DNA of 43,580 nt from Phytophthora sp. 'mugwort' (taxonomy: Eukaryota > Oomycota > Peronosporomycetes > Peronosporales > Peronosporaceae). The notes beneath the pieces are model-generated. The model worked only from the letters and a program-made list of their open reading frames with translations. It was not told where the DNA came from and made no database searches. Position numbers and translations under genes: made by a program. The stretch spans positions 1 through 43,580 of the forward strand of contig JAUCEF010000093.1 in the NCBI GenBank assembly GCA_033558025.1, written 5' to 3'. How positions within the stretch are numbered: the first letter of the stretch is position 1; each line of letters starts with the position of its first letter. Below, one piece after another: positions 23,125 through 31,757 of the stretch.

Positions 23125-25127
23125 AATAATTTTGATTGATTTTTGAAAATTTTATTAGAATTAATCAATATTTTTGAATATTGTTCTAATATATTTGTAT
23201 AATAATTATTTTTAATTAATGAATCTAAAAAATTAATATTAATTTTTAAAAATTTTTTATTAAAACTAAAATTATAAATAATTTTTATTTTTTTTTTTAA
23301 TAAATAAGGTAAAATATCTTTAATTTTTAAAAAAGCTTCTGATTTAGATTGATTTTTATTTAATAAAAATTTATAAAGATTTCTATAAATTATAGAATCT
23401 TTACGTTGTTCTATATTTACATTTAAAATTTGTTCATTTTTTTGAATAAAACCTTCTAAATTAATATACATTCCATTTTTTTCTAAAAAAGTTAATCCAG
23501 GTAAAATTAGATTTGAATTTTGAGCATCTTTAGTAAAATGATGTCCTTGATAAATAACAAAACTATTTTTAGTTATTTTTAATTTATTTTGTAAATTTGT
23601 ATTAAATAAATAATATAATTTTGAATTATTTAACATATTTAATGATTTTGGAAAAGTAATTTCAAAAAAATTAATTAAAGAAGTTTGAAAATTAAAGAAA
23701 TTAATATTATGGTTAATAAATGATAAATTTTTTAATTTTGATAATAAAAAAAAACCATTTTTTTGATTTAAAATATTACTACCTATAATAATTAAAGGTT
23801 TTTTTGCTTTTTTTAATTGTTTACAAAATACATGTTTTCCTAAAATAATATTTATTAAAGTTTTAAAAGTTAATCCTAAATGTTTTACTGGATAAGTAAA
23901 ATTAATTTTATTACCGATATATGCTATTTTAAAATTTCCTTTTTTTAAACGATTAATTAAATGAATATTTAAAATAGAACCTTCTTGACGAATATCACTA
24001 CCAATTATTAAACAAACATCAGATTCTTCAATAGATTTTAAAGTATTATTAAATAAAAAATTTGAAGCTAAATCAGAATTTATCTTAATTTGTCGATTTT
24101 TAAAAATTGTTCATAATTTACATTTGAAATTCCTAATTTATTTAAATTTTTTTTTAATAAAAAAAGAGATTCTAAATCAGTTAAATCACCAATAATACTT
24201 TTAGCATTAAAACTATCTGTAATTATCAATTTTTTATTAATAATATTTAGAGCATCTAACCAAGAAATCCTATGAAAATTGTTTTGATTATCTTTTAATA
24301 ATGGATATTTTAATCGTTGATATTTTAAACTATCAAAAAAATATCTTGTTTTATCTGATATCCATTCTTTATTAATATTAAAATTAGTTTTAGGTAAAAT
24401 ACGTATAATTTCATTATTAAAAATATCAATTTTAATATTTGAACCAATACTATCTAAAATAGCAATACCCTCTTTTTTTTTTAATTCCCAAGAACGTGCT
24501 TTAAAAGTATAGGGTTTAGAAGTTAATGCACCAACAGGACATAAATCTACTAAATTACCAGAAAATTCGGATTTAAAAATATTTGAAGAATAAAAATTAA
24601 TTTCAGTTTTATTACCACGACCTGTTGTACCTAAACCGTCAATTCCACAAATTTCATTAGCAAAACGTACACAACGTGTACAATGAATACATCTTGTCAT
24701 AATTGTTTTAATAAAAGGACCACAATATTTATCTTCAACGCCACGTTTTTTAAAAAAAAAACGACTACGATCCGATCCAAAAATCATTGTTTGATCTTGT
24801 AAATCACATTCTGACGCTTGATCACAAATAGGACAATCTAATGGATGATTTATTAAAAGAAATTCTAATACACTTTCACGTGCTTTTTGTACTAAAGGAG
24901 TATTAGTAAATATTTTCATATTTGGTATTAAAAGGCATTGCACATGAAGCTACAGGTTTAGGGGAATTTTCGATTTCAACTAAACACATACGACAATTAC
25001 CGGCAATTTGTAAATTCTCTTGAAAACAGAATTTAGGGATTTGAATTTTAAAATTATTACATGCTTGTAAAACTGTTAAATTTTTATTAACTTTTAATTC
25101 GATATTGTTAATATATATATTAATCAT
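23121..25127 (-). CDS. nad11: Complex I 75-kDa subunit Nad11 (right copy, broken)
   Basis: Frame breaks occur near 24927 (extra base after GCC), 24100 (five versus six in a homopolymer) and 23746-23754 (nine versus ten). It reads correctly through the Fe-S region that is shifted in the left arm ([16 protein letters not shown]) and through the C-terminus ([19 protein letters not shown]), so the arms complement each other. Confidence 0.93.
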
Positions 25128-25209
25128 TTTAATGATAAAAAATTAAATAAAATATAAATTTATTTTCACTAAAAAGATATATTTTATTTAAAATATATTA
25201 TTATAGTAA

Positions 25210-25292
25210 TATCAAAGAAGGGATTTGAACCCTTAACGCTTTTAAGCTTTACATCCTAAGTGTAACGTGTTTACCAATTTCACCACTTTGAT
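25210..25292 (-). tRNA. trnL: tRNA-Leu (UAG), right copy
   Basis: Mirror of 18331-18413, same length. Confidence 0.93.
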
Positions 25293-25300
25293 AATAAAAA

Positions 25301-25383
25301 TACCTACTATTGGACTTGAACCAATAACCCTAAAAGGGAACAGATTTTAAATCTATCGTGTTTACCAATTTCACCAAGTAGGC
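25301..25383 (-). tRNA. trnL: tRNA-Leu (UAA), right copy
   Basis: Mirror of 18240-18322. It is divergent from tatC, 18 nt away. Confidence 0.93.
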
Positions 25384-25401
25384 TAATATTTTTTTAAATA
25401 T

Positions 25402-26145
25402 ATGAAAAAAAAAAAAATAATAACTTATTTACAATTACATTTATTTGAATTAAAATATAATTTTTTTATACTTTTAATCACTTTTTTTTATCTTTTTATA
25501 ATTTCATATTATTTTTCTGATCAATTAATATATTTATTAGTTAATAATTTACTTAATAAAAATATGTTAAAATATTTTATTTTTACTAATATTACTGAAA
25601 TTTTTATTACTAATATTTTTATAGCAATTTTCATAACAACTTTTATAACAATTCAATTAAGTTTTTTATTATTTTGGTTTTTTTTATCAAAAGGTTTATA
25701 TAAATTTGAAAATTTTATTTTTATAAAATTTTATATTTTTTTTATAATTTTTAATTTTTTTATAATAAAATTTATTTTTACTAATATTATTCCACATATT
25801 TGGGATTTTTTATTAAATTTAAATTTTTCAAATTTATATCTTTTAACAATTTATTTTGAACCAAAAATTGATAATTATTTTGATTTTATTTTTTCTTCTT
25901 TTATTTATATATTTATAATATTTATTTATTTTTTTTCTTTATTTTTTTTTATATCAAATAATATTTTAAAAATTAAAATAATTATTAATTTAAGAAAATT
26001 CTTTTATTTAAAAATAATATTATTGAGTGCTTTAATTACACCACCAGATATATTTAATTTTATATTAATTTATTTTATCTTTTTTTTTTTTTTTGAAATA
26101 TTTATTTATATTTCAATATATTTAAATAAATATAAATTAATTTAA
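25402..26145 (+). CDS. tatC: Twin-arginine translocase subunit TatC (best copy)
   Basis: Multispanning receptor of the Tat pathway, which moves folded proteins across membranes. In mitochondria its likely client is the Rieske iron-sulfur protein, although this is shown only in some eukaryotes. The 247 codons encode a very hydrophobic, Phe/Ile-rich protein with about six helices. Family marks are HLFELK near the N-terminus (bacterial 'HL.ELR') and LSALITPPDIFNFIL near residue 213. It is often called ymf16 or mttB in mitochondrial genomes. The tail overlaps the convergent rpl31-like ORF by nine nucleotides. A possible TatA partner is the 32-codon ORF at 42561. Confidence 0.93.
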   Translation: MKKKKIITYLQLHLFELKYNFFILLITFFYLFIISYYFSDQLIYLLVNNLLNKNMLKYFIFTNITEIFITNIFIAIFITTFITIQLSFLLFWFFLSKGLYKFENFIFIKFYIFFIIFNFFIIKFIFTNIIPHIWDFLLNLNFSNLYLLTIYFEPKIDNYFDFIFSSFIYIFIIFIYFFSLFFFISNNILKIKIIINLRKFFYLKIILLSALITPPDIFNFILIYFIFFFFFEIFIYISIYLNKYKLI

Positions 26146-26340
26146 TTTATTTTTTTTTATAAAATTTAATTTACTTTTATTTAAATTGATATTTGTATTT
26201 GTAATAATATCTGTTTCTTTAAAAATTCTTAAATTTAATTGATAATTTTTTAAATACTTAATAGATGTTATTTTTAAAGAAGATCCATTTGTTAAAATAA
26301 TTTTATTTTTATAGGTAAAAAATTTTTTATTTTTATTCAT
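26137..26340 (-). CDS. Small basic ORF, possibly ribosomal protein L31
   Basis: 67 codons here, 65 in the left arm, the difference being one A in the terminal run. The protein is Lys/Asn-rich with KIILTNGSSLKITSIKY near the N-terminus and TNTNINLN near the end. This recalls the LTDGSS...TN pattern of short mitochondrial L31 proteins in other stramenopiles, judged from memory and weakly. No zinc cysteines are present. It lies between trnC and tatC and ends inside the tatC tail. It may instead be an unassigned small ribosomal or ymf-type ORF. Confidence 0.45.
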   Translation of the reverse strand: MNKNKKFFTYKNKIILTNGSSLKITSIKYLKNYQLNLRIFKETDIITNTNINLNKSKLNFIKKNKLN

Positions 26341-26357
26341 ATAATATAATTTATTTT

Positions 26358-26428
26358 GGCTAGATAACATAAAGGTAATGTAAAGGACTGCAAATCCTTT
26401 AATGACGGTTCGAATCCGTCTCTAGCTT
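26358..26428 (+). tRNA. trnC: tRNA-Cys (GCA)
   Basis: 71 nt with acceptor GGCTAGA/TCTAGCT (one G-T pair) and anticodon GCA in CTGCAAA. The T-arm is ACGGTTCGAATCCGT. Convergent with trnS(UGA), four nucleotides apart. Confidence 0.93.
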
Positions 26429-26432
26429 TTAA

Positions 26433-26517
26433 AGGATAGAGTGGGATTTGAACCCACGGTATTATTACATACTTCAGTTTTCAAGACTGACACCTTAAAC
26501 CACTCGATCACCTATCC
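26433..26517 (-). tRNA. trnS: tRNA-Ser (UGA), right copy
   Basis: Mirror of 17106-17190, same length. Confidence 0.93.
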
Positions 26518-26526
26518 ATATTAAAA

Positions 26527-26939
26527 TTAACGTCTTTTTTGTTTTTTTAATCTACAACCATTAAAAGGTTTTGTTGTTTTATCTAAAATATATTTTATTT
26601 TAATTTTTTTATTTTTTATATTTTTTAAAACATTATATCGACCTAAACCAGTACCATGTAAATAAATTTTTAATTTTTTTATTTTTTTTAATTGAAGATA
26701 TTTATTAATTTTATATACAATTAATTGAACATTATATGGTGTATTTTTTTTAAAACGTGTTTTTTTAATGATTTTGTAGACCATTGTTTTAAAAGATTTC
26801 CTTTATAAGTTGTTAAACTTATAATAGTATTTTTTAAATTTGCTGTAATATGTAAATTTGTTAAAATTAAAGGATTTTTTTTTTTTAAATTTATTTTTTT
26901 TTTAAATTTATTTTTAAAATTATATTTATTTTTATTCAT
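26527..26939 (-). CDS. rps11: Ribosomal protein S11 (right copy, broken)
   Basis: Small-subunit platform protein. The N-terminal half (LTNLHITANLKNTIISL) and C-terminal half (LHGTGLGRYNVLKNI and TKPFNGCRLKKQKRR, matching the family's closing NGCRPKK motif) are both clear but lie in different frames. One A is missing at about 26760-26766 (seven versus eight in the left arm). Restoring that position gives about 137 codons. It is followed by trnS(UGA) and preceded by rps13, 14 nt away. Confidence 0.93.
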
Positions 26940-26953
26940 AGAATATAATAACT

Positions 26954-27367
26954 TTATCTTTTTTTTTTTTTTTGACTTTTAAATGGTCGTTTATTACGTG
27001 AAATACGTTTTTGAATAAAAATTTTTTTTAATTTTTTAGATGTTTTTGAATTTGTATGAGTACGTTGTCCTCTAACAGGTAATCCCTGACTTTGTCTAAT
27101 TCCACGATTACTTTTAATTTCTACTAATTCATTTAATCTTTCAGTTTTAATTTTTTTTAAAAGTTGTTCAACTTTTAAATTTTTATTAATATAATTAACC
27201 AGTCGGTTTACATGGTTGTTTTTAAGTTTATTAAGGGTGATTTGAGGATTAATTCCTATATTTTTACAAATTTTCTTGGATTGAAATTCATTAATACCAT
27301 ATAATATAGTTAATGAATATAAAATACTTTTTGAATCTGAAATTGTTTTATTAAAAATATATAACAT
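26954..27367 (-). CDS. rps13: Ribosomal protein S13
   Basis: Small-subunit head protein that contacts the P-site region and L5. It has 137 codons, open and identical in both arms. The N-terminus (LYGINEFQSKKICKNIGINP) has the helix-turn form of S13, and the C-terminus carries GIRQSQGLPVRGQRTHTNSKT, the strongest signature of the family, followed by a basic tail. It starts the minus-strand rps13-rps11 pair, only 28 nt from the divergent rpl2 start. Confidence 0.97.
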   Translation of the reverse strand: MLYIFNKTISDSKSILYSLTILYGINEFQSKKICKNIGINPQITLNKLKNNHVNRLVNYINKNLKVEQLLKKIKTERLNELVEIKSNRGIRQSQGLPVRGQRTHTNSKTSKKLKKIFIQKRISRNKRPFKSQKKKKR

Positions 27368-27368
27368 A

Positions 27369-27383
27369 ATAGATTTTATCTAT
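27369..27383. promoter_or_regulatory. Palindrome in divergent rps13/rpl2 gap
   Basis: ATAGAT-TTT-ATCTAT occupies most of the 28 nt between two divergent gene starts, and is exactly conserved in the other arm. It is a candidate bidirectional promoter core or regulator site. This is inference from position and symmetry. Confidence 0.4.
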
Positions 27384-27395
27384 ATACCATATAAA

Positions 27396-28202
27396 ATGAT
27401 AGAAAAAAAAATAAAACCTATAACACCATCACAACGTCAAACATTTTTATTAAAAAAAGATAATTTAACTAAAATTTTTAAAATTAAATCTTTAACAAAA
27501 GGTTTTCAACGTGCTAATGGTAAAAATAATCAAGGTAAAATAACTATAAAACATCGCGGTGGTGGACATAAACGTTTATATAGAATAATTGATTTTAATA
27601 GATCTAAAAATATTGAAGGTTATATTATTAAAATTTTATATGATCCTAATCGTTCCGCAAATATCGCTTATATTAAAAACAATTCTAAATCTTATTTAAT
27701 TTTAGCACCGGAAGGTTTAAAAATTAATCAATATATAAAAAGTTCACCTAATGCTGAATTAAAAGTAGGTAATGCTTTACCATTACAAAATATACCAATT
27801 GGTAGTTTAATTCATAATATTAGTTTATATCCAAAATCTAGAGGAAAATTAATAAGAAGTGCTGGAACATCTGCACAATTAATTCAAAAAATTGATAATA
27901 AATACGCTCGAATTCGTTTAAATTCTGGTGAATTAAAATTAATTTTATTAACTTGTTATGCAACATTAGGTGTTGTATCTAATATTAATCATAAAAAAAT
28001 TAAATTAGGTAAAGCTGGGCGTTCACGTTGGTTAAATAGACGACCTTCTGTACGTGGTGTAGCAAAAAATCCTGTCGATCATCCACATGGTGGTGGTGAG
28101 GGTAAAACAAGTGGAGGGCGACCTTCTGTAACACCACAAGGTAAAATAACTAAAGGAAAGCCTACACGTAAAAAAACAAAAAAAAAATTAATTATTAAAT
28201 AA
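27396..28202 (+). CDS. rpl2: Ribosomal protein L2 (best copy)
   Basis: Large-subunit protein next to the peptidyl-transferase centre. It has 268 codons, near the bacterial length of about 275. Marks include KHRGGGHKRLYRIIDF near residue 55, GRSRWLNRRPSVRGVAKNP near 208, and the active-site-proximal VDHPHGGGEGKTSGGRP. The ATG lies 28 nt from the divergent rps13. It opens a compact S10/spc-type cluster, with rps19 starting three nucleotides after its stop. Confidence 0.98.
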   Translation: MIEKKIKPITPSQRQTFLLKKDNLTKIFKIKSLTKGFQRANGKNNQGKITIKHRGGGHKRLYRIIDFNRSKNIEGYIIKILYDPNRSANIAYIKNNSKSYLILAPEGLKINQYIKSSPNAELKVGNALPLQNIPIGSLIHNISLYPKSRGKLIRSAGTSAQLIQKIDNKYARIRLNSGELKLILLTCYATLGVVSNINHKKIKLGKAGRSRWLNRRPSVRGVAKNPVDHPHGGGEGKTSGGRPSVTPQGKITKGKPTRKKTKKKLIIK

Positions 28203-28205
28203 ATT

Positions 28206-28442
28206 ATGTCTAGAAGTAAATATAAAGGTCCATTTTTTAAAGTTAATTTATTAAAAAAAAAACAATGGATAAAAATAACTAATAAAAATTTAACAATATT
28301 ACCTGAATATAGTAATCATTCTGTAAGTATTTATAATGGTAAAATATTTATTAATTTGGAAATAAATGATAAAATGATTGGTTTTAAATTTGGTGAATTT
28401 ATTAATACACGAAAAAAACATATATATAAAAAAAAAAAATAA
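28206..28442 (+). CDS. rps19: Ribosomal protein S19 (best copy)
   Basis: Small-subunit head protein. It has 78 codons and starts MSRSKYKGPFF. The middle has HSVSIYNGKIFI, and the end has MIGFKFGEFINTRKKH, matching the family's 'MiGhklGEF..TR' close. It is separated from rpl2 and rps3 by three nucleotides each. Confidence 0.97.
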   Translation: MSRSKYKGPFFKVNLLKKKQWIKITNKNLTILPEYSNHSVSIYNGKIFINLEINDKMIGFKFGEFINTRKKHIYKKKK

Positions 28443-28445
28443 ATT

Positions 28446-29276
28446 ATGGGTCAAAAAATTATACCAATTAGTTTAAGATTAAATAAAAAAAAAAATTGGG
28501 ATTCCCAATGGATTGTTAATAATAATGAGTATTCTAATTTATTGCATTTTGATTTAGAAATTAAAAAATATTTTCAAAATATTTTTAATTATAAAAATTT
28601 AAAATTAATAGATATAAATATAGTAAAAACATCAAATAATATAAATATATATGTTTATATTCAAAAAAATGCAAAAAAATATTATAAATTATCTTATAAT
28701 CAAATTATTAAATATTTAAATATATATTATATTAATAATAATATTAAATTATTTATCAAAAATGTCCAATTTTTTGAATTAATTAAATTACGAAAAAATT
28801 TAAAAAGAATTTTTGATAAAATAAGAAAAAATAATCGAATTAATAAAAATGTTAAAAAAATGATTTATAATTTTAGTTATGCTTTTTATACTAAAAATAT
28901 AAATATTATAACTTTTTATATTAAACAAACATTAGAAAAAAAAAAAACACATAAAAAATTTATTAATAATATTGATAATATGCTTCAAGAATTTTTTAAA
29001 ATATTTTCTAATTTTATTGGTTATCGTTTACAATTTAAAGGTCGTTTAAATAAATCAAAACGTAAAAAAAAACTAATTTTTCAAAAAGGAAAAATACCAT
29101 TAAATACTTTAGAATATGATATTAAATATCATTTTAATGAATTTAAAACACCATCGGGTATTTGTAGTATTAAATTATGGATTTTTTTTAAACCACTAAA
29201 AACTACATTAAATTCTAAATTTTTAAAAAAACAAAGAATTAAAAATACTAATTATGTTATTTCCAAAAAAAACTAA
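28446..29276 (+). CDS. rps3: Ribosomal protein S3 (best copy)
   Basis: Small-subunit protein at the mRNA entry channel. It has 276 codons, longer than bacterial S3 (about 233) and with a divergent Asn/Lys-rich middle. The start GQKIIPISLRLNKKKNWDSQW matches the family N-terminus, where S3 has GQKv.P.g.RLg. The C-terminal domain is marked by GYRLQFKGRLNKSKRKK and YHFNEFKTPSGICSIKLWIF, the GRlnG..ia...G.iPl...iDY.....T..G..GvkVWi pattern. Its last 23 nt overlap the start of rpl16. Confidence 0.95.
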   Translation: MGQKIIPISLRLNKKKNWDSQWIVNNNEYSNLLHFDLEIKKYFQNIFNYKNLKLIDINIVKTSNNINIYVYIQKNAKKYYKLSYNQIIKYLNIYYINNNIKLFIKNVQFFELIKLRKNLKRIFDKIRKNNRINKNVKKMIYNFSYAFYTKNINIITFYIKQTLEKKKTHKKFINNIDNMLQEFFKIFSNFIGYRLQFKGRLNKSKRKKKLIFQKGKIPLNTLEYDIKYHFNEFKTPSGICSIKLWIFFKPLKTTLNSKFLKKQRIKNTNYVISKKN

Positions 29277-29658
29277 ATATAAAAAACAATTTAAAAGTAA
29301 ACTTACAGGTAAAACAACAAAAGGTAATAATATTGTTTATGGTAAATATGCTATTAAAGTTTTAAAAGAAACACGTTTAACATCAAGACAAATAGAAGCA
29401 ACTCGTCGAATAATTATTCGAAAAATGAAACGATTAGGATTTCTTTGGATTCGTGTTTTTCCAGATACACCTGTAACAGCAAAACCTACAGAAAATCGTA
29501 TGGGTAAAGGAAAAGGTGCTGTTTCTTTTTGGGTTGCTAAAGTTAAAAAAGGTCAAATTTTATATGAAATTAGCGGTATTTCATTAGAAAATGCAAAAAA
29601 AGTTTTAAAAGCGGGTTCTAATAAATTGCCGGTTAAAACAAAATTTATTTATAAATAA
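29254..29658 (+). CDS. rpl16: Ribosomal protein L16 (best copy)
   Basis: Large-subunit protein near the A site and the elongation-factor centre. It has 134 codons with [19 protein letters not shown] at the start, [16 protein letters not shown] and [20 protein letters not shown] in the middle, and [12 protein letters not shown] toward the end, all family hallmarks. The ATG lies inside rps3 in another frame, giving a 23-nt overlap that suggests coupled translation. trnI follows after two nucleotides. Confidence 0.97.
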   Translation: MLFPKKTKYKKQFKSKLTGKTTKGNNIVYGKYAIKVLKETRLTSRQIEATRRIIIRKMKRLGFLWIRVFPDTPVTAKPTENRMGKGKGAVSFWVAKVKKGQILYEISGISLENAKKVLKAGSNKLPVKTKFIYK

Positions 29659-29660
29659 TT

Positions 29661-29734
29661 AGGCTTATAGTTTAATTGGTTAGAGCATACCGCTCATAAC
29701 GGTATAGTTGTAGGTTCAAATCCTACTAGGCCTA
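29661..29734 (+). tRNA. trnI: tRNA with CAU anticodon, probably Ile (lysidine type)
   Basis: 74 nt with acceptor AGGCTTA/TAGGCCT, anticodon stem TACCG/CGGTA and loop CTCATAA. The 5' half (GGCTTATAGTTTAATTGGTTAGAGC) resembles isoleucine tRNAs. With three CAU tRNAs per arm, one is expected to be the AUA-reading isoleucine species whose C34 is modified. The Ile assignment is inference. Confidence 0.75.
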
Positions 29735-29755
29735 ATTAAAAAATTTTTATTTTAA

Positions 29756-30424
29756 ATGAAAAAATTAAAAAAACAAAAAACAAATAATTTATCAAATTAT
29801 CAACAATTTTTAAAAAATAATTATTTAAAAAAAAAAAAATTTAAATTAAAAAATATTTTATTTGAAAATCCAATTTTATTTAATAATTTAAATTTAGAAT
29901 CTTATGTAATTGAATTTAATAATTATGAAAACATTTATTTACCTTTTACTTTAATAAAAATAGATAAAATTTCAACAATTGCTATAAAATATGAAAATAT
30001 TATATTATTTAATTATGATTTAACTTATAATATATTACATCAATTTAATAAAATAATGCTTCAAAATATTTTAATAAAAAAAAATAATTCAATAAAAGGT
30101 CGTTTACTTGGTGGAAATTGGAATAATAAAAAAATTTTTATTTCAATTTTAGGATTTATTTTTTCTATAAAACCTATTAATTTAAATAATGCTTTAAATT
30201 ATAAAAAAAAATTTTATTTTAATAAATATAATAAAAAAGGTTTCTATAAAAGAAGAATTAATTCAACACGTTTAATTAATTGTTATAAATTAAAATATTT
30301 AAATTTTAAAGTTAATAATTTAAATATATTTAAAAAATCAAAAAAAGAATTTTCAAGACTTTCTTATATTCAAACTATTATTCAAAATCAAAAAATAAAA
30401 AATAATAATTTTAAAATAAAATAA
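29756..30424 (+). CDS. ORF of 222 codons with S1-like region (rps1-like)
   Basis: A very basic, Asn/Lys-rich protein. Residues 112-137 contain IKGRLLGGNW then KIFISILGFIFSIKP, which resembles the S1/OB-fold pattern 'vkGrilGG..GG..V...G..GFlP' seen in mitochondrial ribosomal protein S1. The rest is not recognisable. It sits between rpl16/trnI and atp8 inside a ribosomal protein run, which supports a ribosomal role. It may be the counterpart of one of the unassigned conserved ymf ORFs of oomycetes. The frame is open only in this arm; the left copy lacks about nine bases. Confidence 0.6.
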   Translation: MKKLKKQKTNNLSNYQQFLKNNYLKKKKFKLKNILFENPILFNNLNLESYVIEFNNYENIYLPFTLIKIDKISTIAIKYENIILFNYDLTYNILHQFNKIMLQNILIKKNNSIKGRLLGGNWNNKKIFISILGFIFSIKPINLNNALNYKKKFYFNKYNKKGFYKRRINSTRLINCYKLKYLNFKVNNLNIFKKSKKEFSRLSYIQTIIQNQKIKNNNFKIK

Positions 30425-30485
30425 AAATAAAAGTGTTCTTTCAAGAAAAATATATGTTGAAGAAATAAAAATTTATTATAAAATT

Positions 30486-30879
30486 ATGCCACAATTCGAT
30501 CAATTTTCATTTTTTAATCAAGTTTCTTGGTTTTTATTTTTTTTTTTTAATTTTTATTTTTTTATTACTTATTTTTTTTTACCTAAAATTTGTTATAATT
30601 TAAAATTTAGAAAAAAAAAAATAATTTTTGATAATAAAAAAAAAAATCAAATTAATTTTGAAAAAAATAATATTATTTATTTTTTTAATAATTCTTATAA
30701 AACTTTTTGTTTTAATTTTGAGTTATTTATAACAAAAAAATTATCTATTTATAAAAAAAAATCAAAATATTAAAATACAAAAAACTTCAATTTTTAATAA
30801 AATATTAAAACAAAAAATTAATTATATTTTAAATAAAAAATTTTTATTATTAAATAAAATTTTTATAAGAATTAATTAA
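30486..30879 (+). CDS. atp8: ATP synthase subunit 8 (right copy, one extra A)
   Basis: Membrane subunit of the F1Fo ATP synthase stator. It starts MPQFDQFSFFNQVSW, the typical ATP8 N-terminus, followed by one long hydrophobic helix and a basic Lys/Asn/Ile-rich tail. As sequenced it stops after 95 codons. However, an A-run near 30752-30760 has nine A where the left arm has eight, and with eight the frame continues to 30879 for about 130 residues, closer to protist ATP8 lengths. It lies upstream of trnK by 10 nt. Confidence 0.85.
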
Positions 30880-30889
30880 TTTTTTAAAT

Positions 30890-30962
30890 AAGTGTATAGC
30901 TCAGCTGGTAGAGCACCGGACTTTTAATCTGATGGTCTTGGGTTCAAATCCCAATACACTTA
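30890..30962 (+). tRNA. trnK: tRNA-Lys (UUU)
   Basis: Acceptor AAGTGTA/TACACTT, anticodon stem CCGGA/TCTGA with loop CTTTTAA, and T-arm TTGGGTTCAAATCCCAA. A complete cloverleaf. Confidence 0.95.
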
Positions 30963-30964
30963 TT

Positions 30965-31037
30965 GGGGATATATTTCAACTGGTAGAAAGTATGTTTTGC
31001 AAATATAATGTTATCGGTTCGAATCCGATTATCTCCA
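30965..31037 (+). tRNA. trnA: tRNA-Ala (UGC)
   Basis: Acceptor GGGGATA/TATCTCC with one G-T pair, and loop TTTGCAA with anticodon TGC. Two nucleotides from trnK. The anticodon stem is weak (TATGT/ATATA). Confidence 0.9.
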
Positions 31038-31063
31038 TATTTATCTTTCTTAAATATAATTTT

Positions 31064-31363
31064 ATGCAAAAAAAAATTAAAAAAAATATTAAACAACGTA
31101 ATTTATTTAAAAATTTTGAAAAAAATAGATTAACTTTAAAAATTCTTTCAAAAAATTTAAATATTGAAAAAAATTTAAGATGGAAATTACAACAAAAGTG
31201 GTTTTTTTTCCATCAAAATTCATCAATTACTAGAATTAAAAATGTGTGTGTTTTAACTGGACGTTCTAAAAGTATTTATCGTTTATTTAAAATATCCAGA
31301 ATCCAATTACGTAAATTAGCATCAAAAGGGTTTTTACCCGGTATTTCTAAATATAGTTGGTAA
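31064..31363 (+). CDS. rps14: Ribosomal protein S14 (best copy)
   Basis: Small-subunit head protein. It has 99 codons from MQKKIKKNIKQRN; longer in-frame readings upstream run through trnA and are rejected. The C-terminal half has RIKNVCVLTGRSKSIYRLFKISRIQLRKLASKGFLPGISKYSW, shown here only as positions 57-99 of the protein; the TGR...FKisR..lR.la..G.lPG..k.sW pattern is diagnostic. It is the non-zinc form. rps8 follows after seven nucleotides. Confidence 0.97.
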   Translation: MQKKIKKNIKQRNLFKNFEKNRLTLKILSKNLNIEKNLRWKLQQKWFFFHQNSSITRIKNVCVLTGRSKSIYRLFKISRIQLRKLASKGFLPGISKYSW

Positions 31364-31370
31364 TTTAATT

Positions 31371-31751
31371 ATGATTATAACAGATACTCTTTCCAATTTA
31401 TTTTCAAAAATAAAAAATGGTTATTTAGTAAAAAAATCAAAAATAGTACAACAAAAATCAAAACAAAGTATAAATATTTTAAATATCTTAATTAAAGAAG
31501 GTTTTATAAAAAGTTATAAGATAAATTCCAAAAATCAATTAGAGATTTATTTAAAATATAGAAAAAATAAAGCAGTTATTACTGAAATAAAACGTTTATC
31601 AAAACCGGGAAAACGTTTATATATTGCTAATAAGGATTTATATAAAAAAAAAACAGGATTTTATATTCTTTCAACATCTATTGGTATTTTAACAGATTTA
31701 CAAGCTAAAAAATTAAATGTTGGTGGTGAATTGATTTGTAAAATTATTTAA
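31371..31751 (+). CDS. rps8: Ribosomal protein S8 (best copy)
   Basis: Small-subunit protein that binds the central domain of 16S rRNA. It has 126 codons. The N-terminus DTLSNLFSKIKNGYL matches the family's 'D.ia.mltrIRNg', and the C-terminus GFYILSTSIGILTDLQAKKLNVGGELICKI matches 'g..ilSTs.Gimt...A...g.GGe.lc'. rpl6 follows after six nucleotides. Confidence 0.97.
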   Translation: MIITDTLSNLFSKIKNGYLVKKSKIVQQKSKQSINILNILIKEGFIKSYKINSKNQLEIYLKYRKNKAVITEIKRLSKPGKRLYIANKDLYKKKTGFYILSTSIGILTDLQAKKLNVGGELICKII

Positions 31752-31757
31752 AAAATT

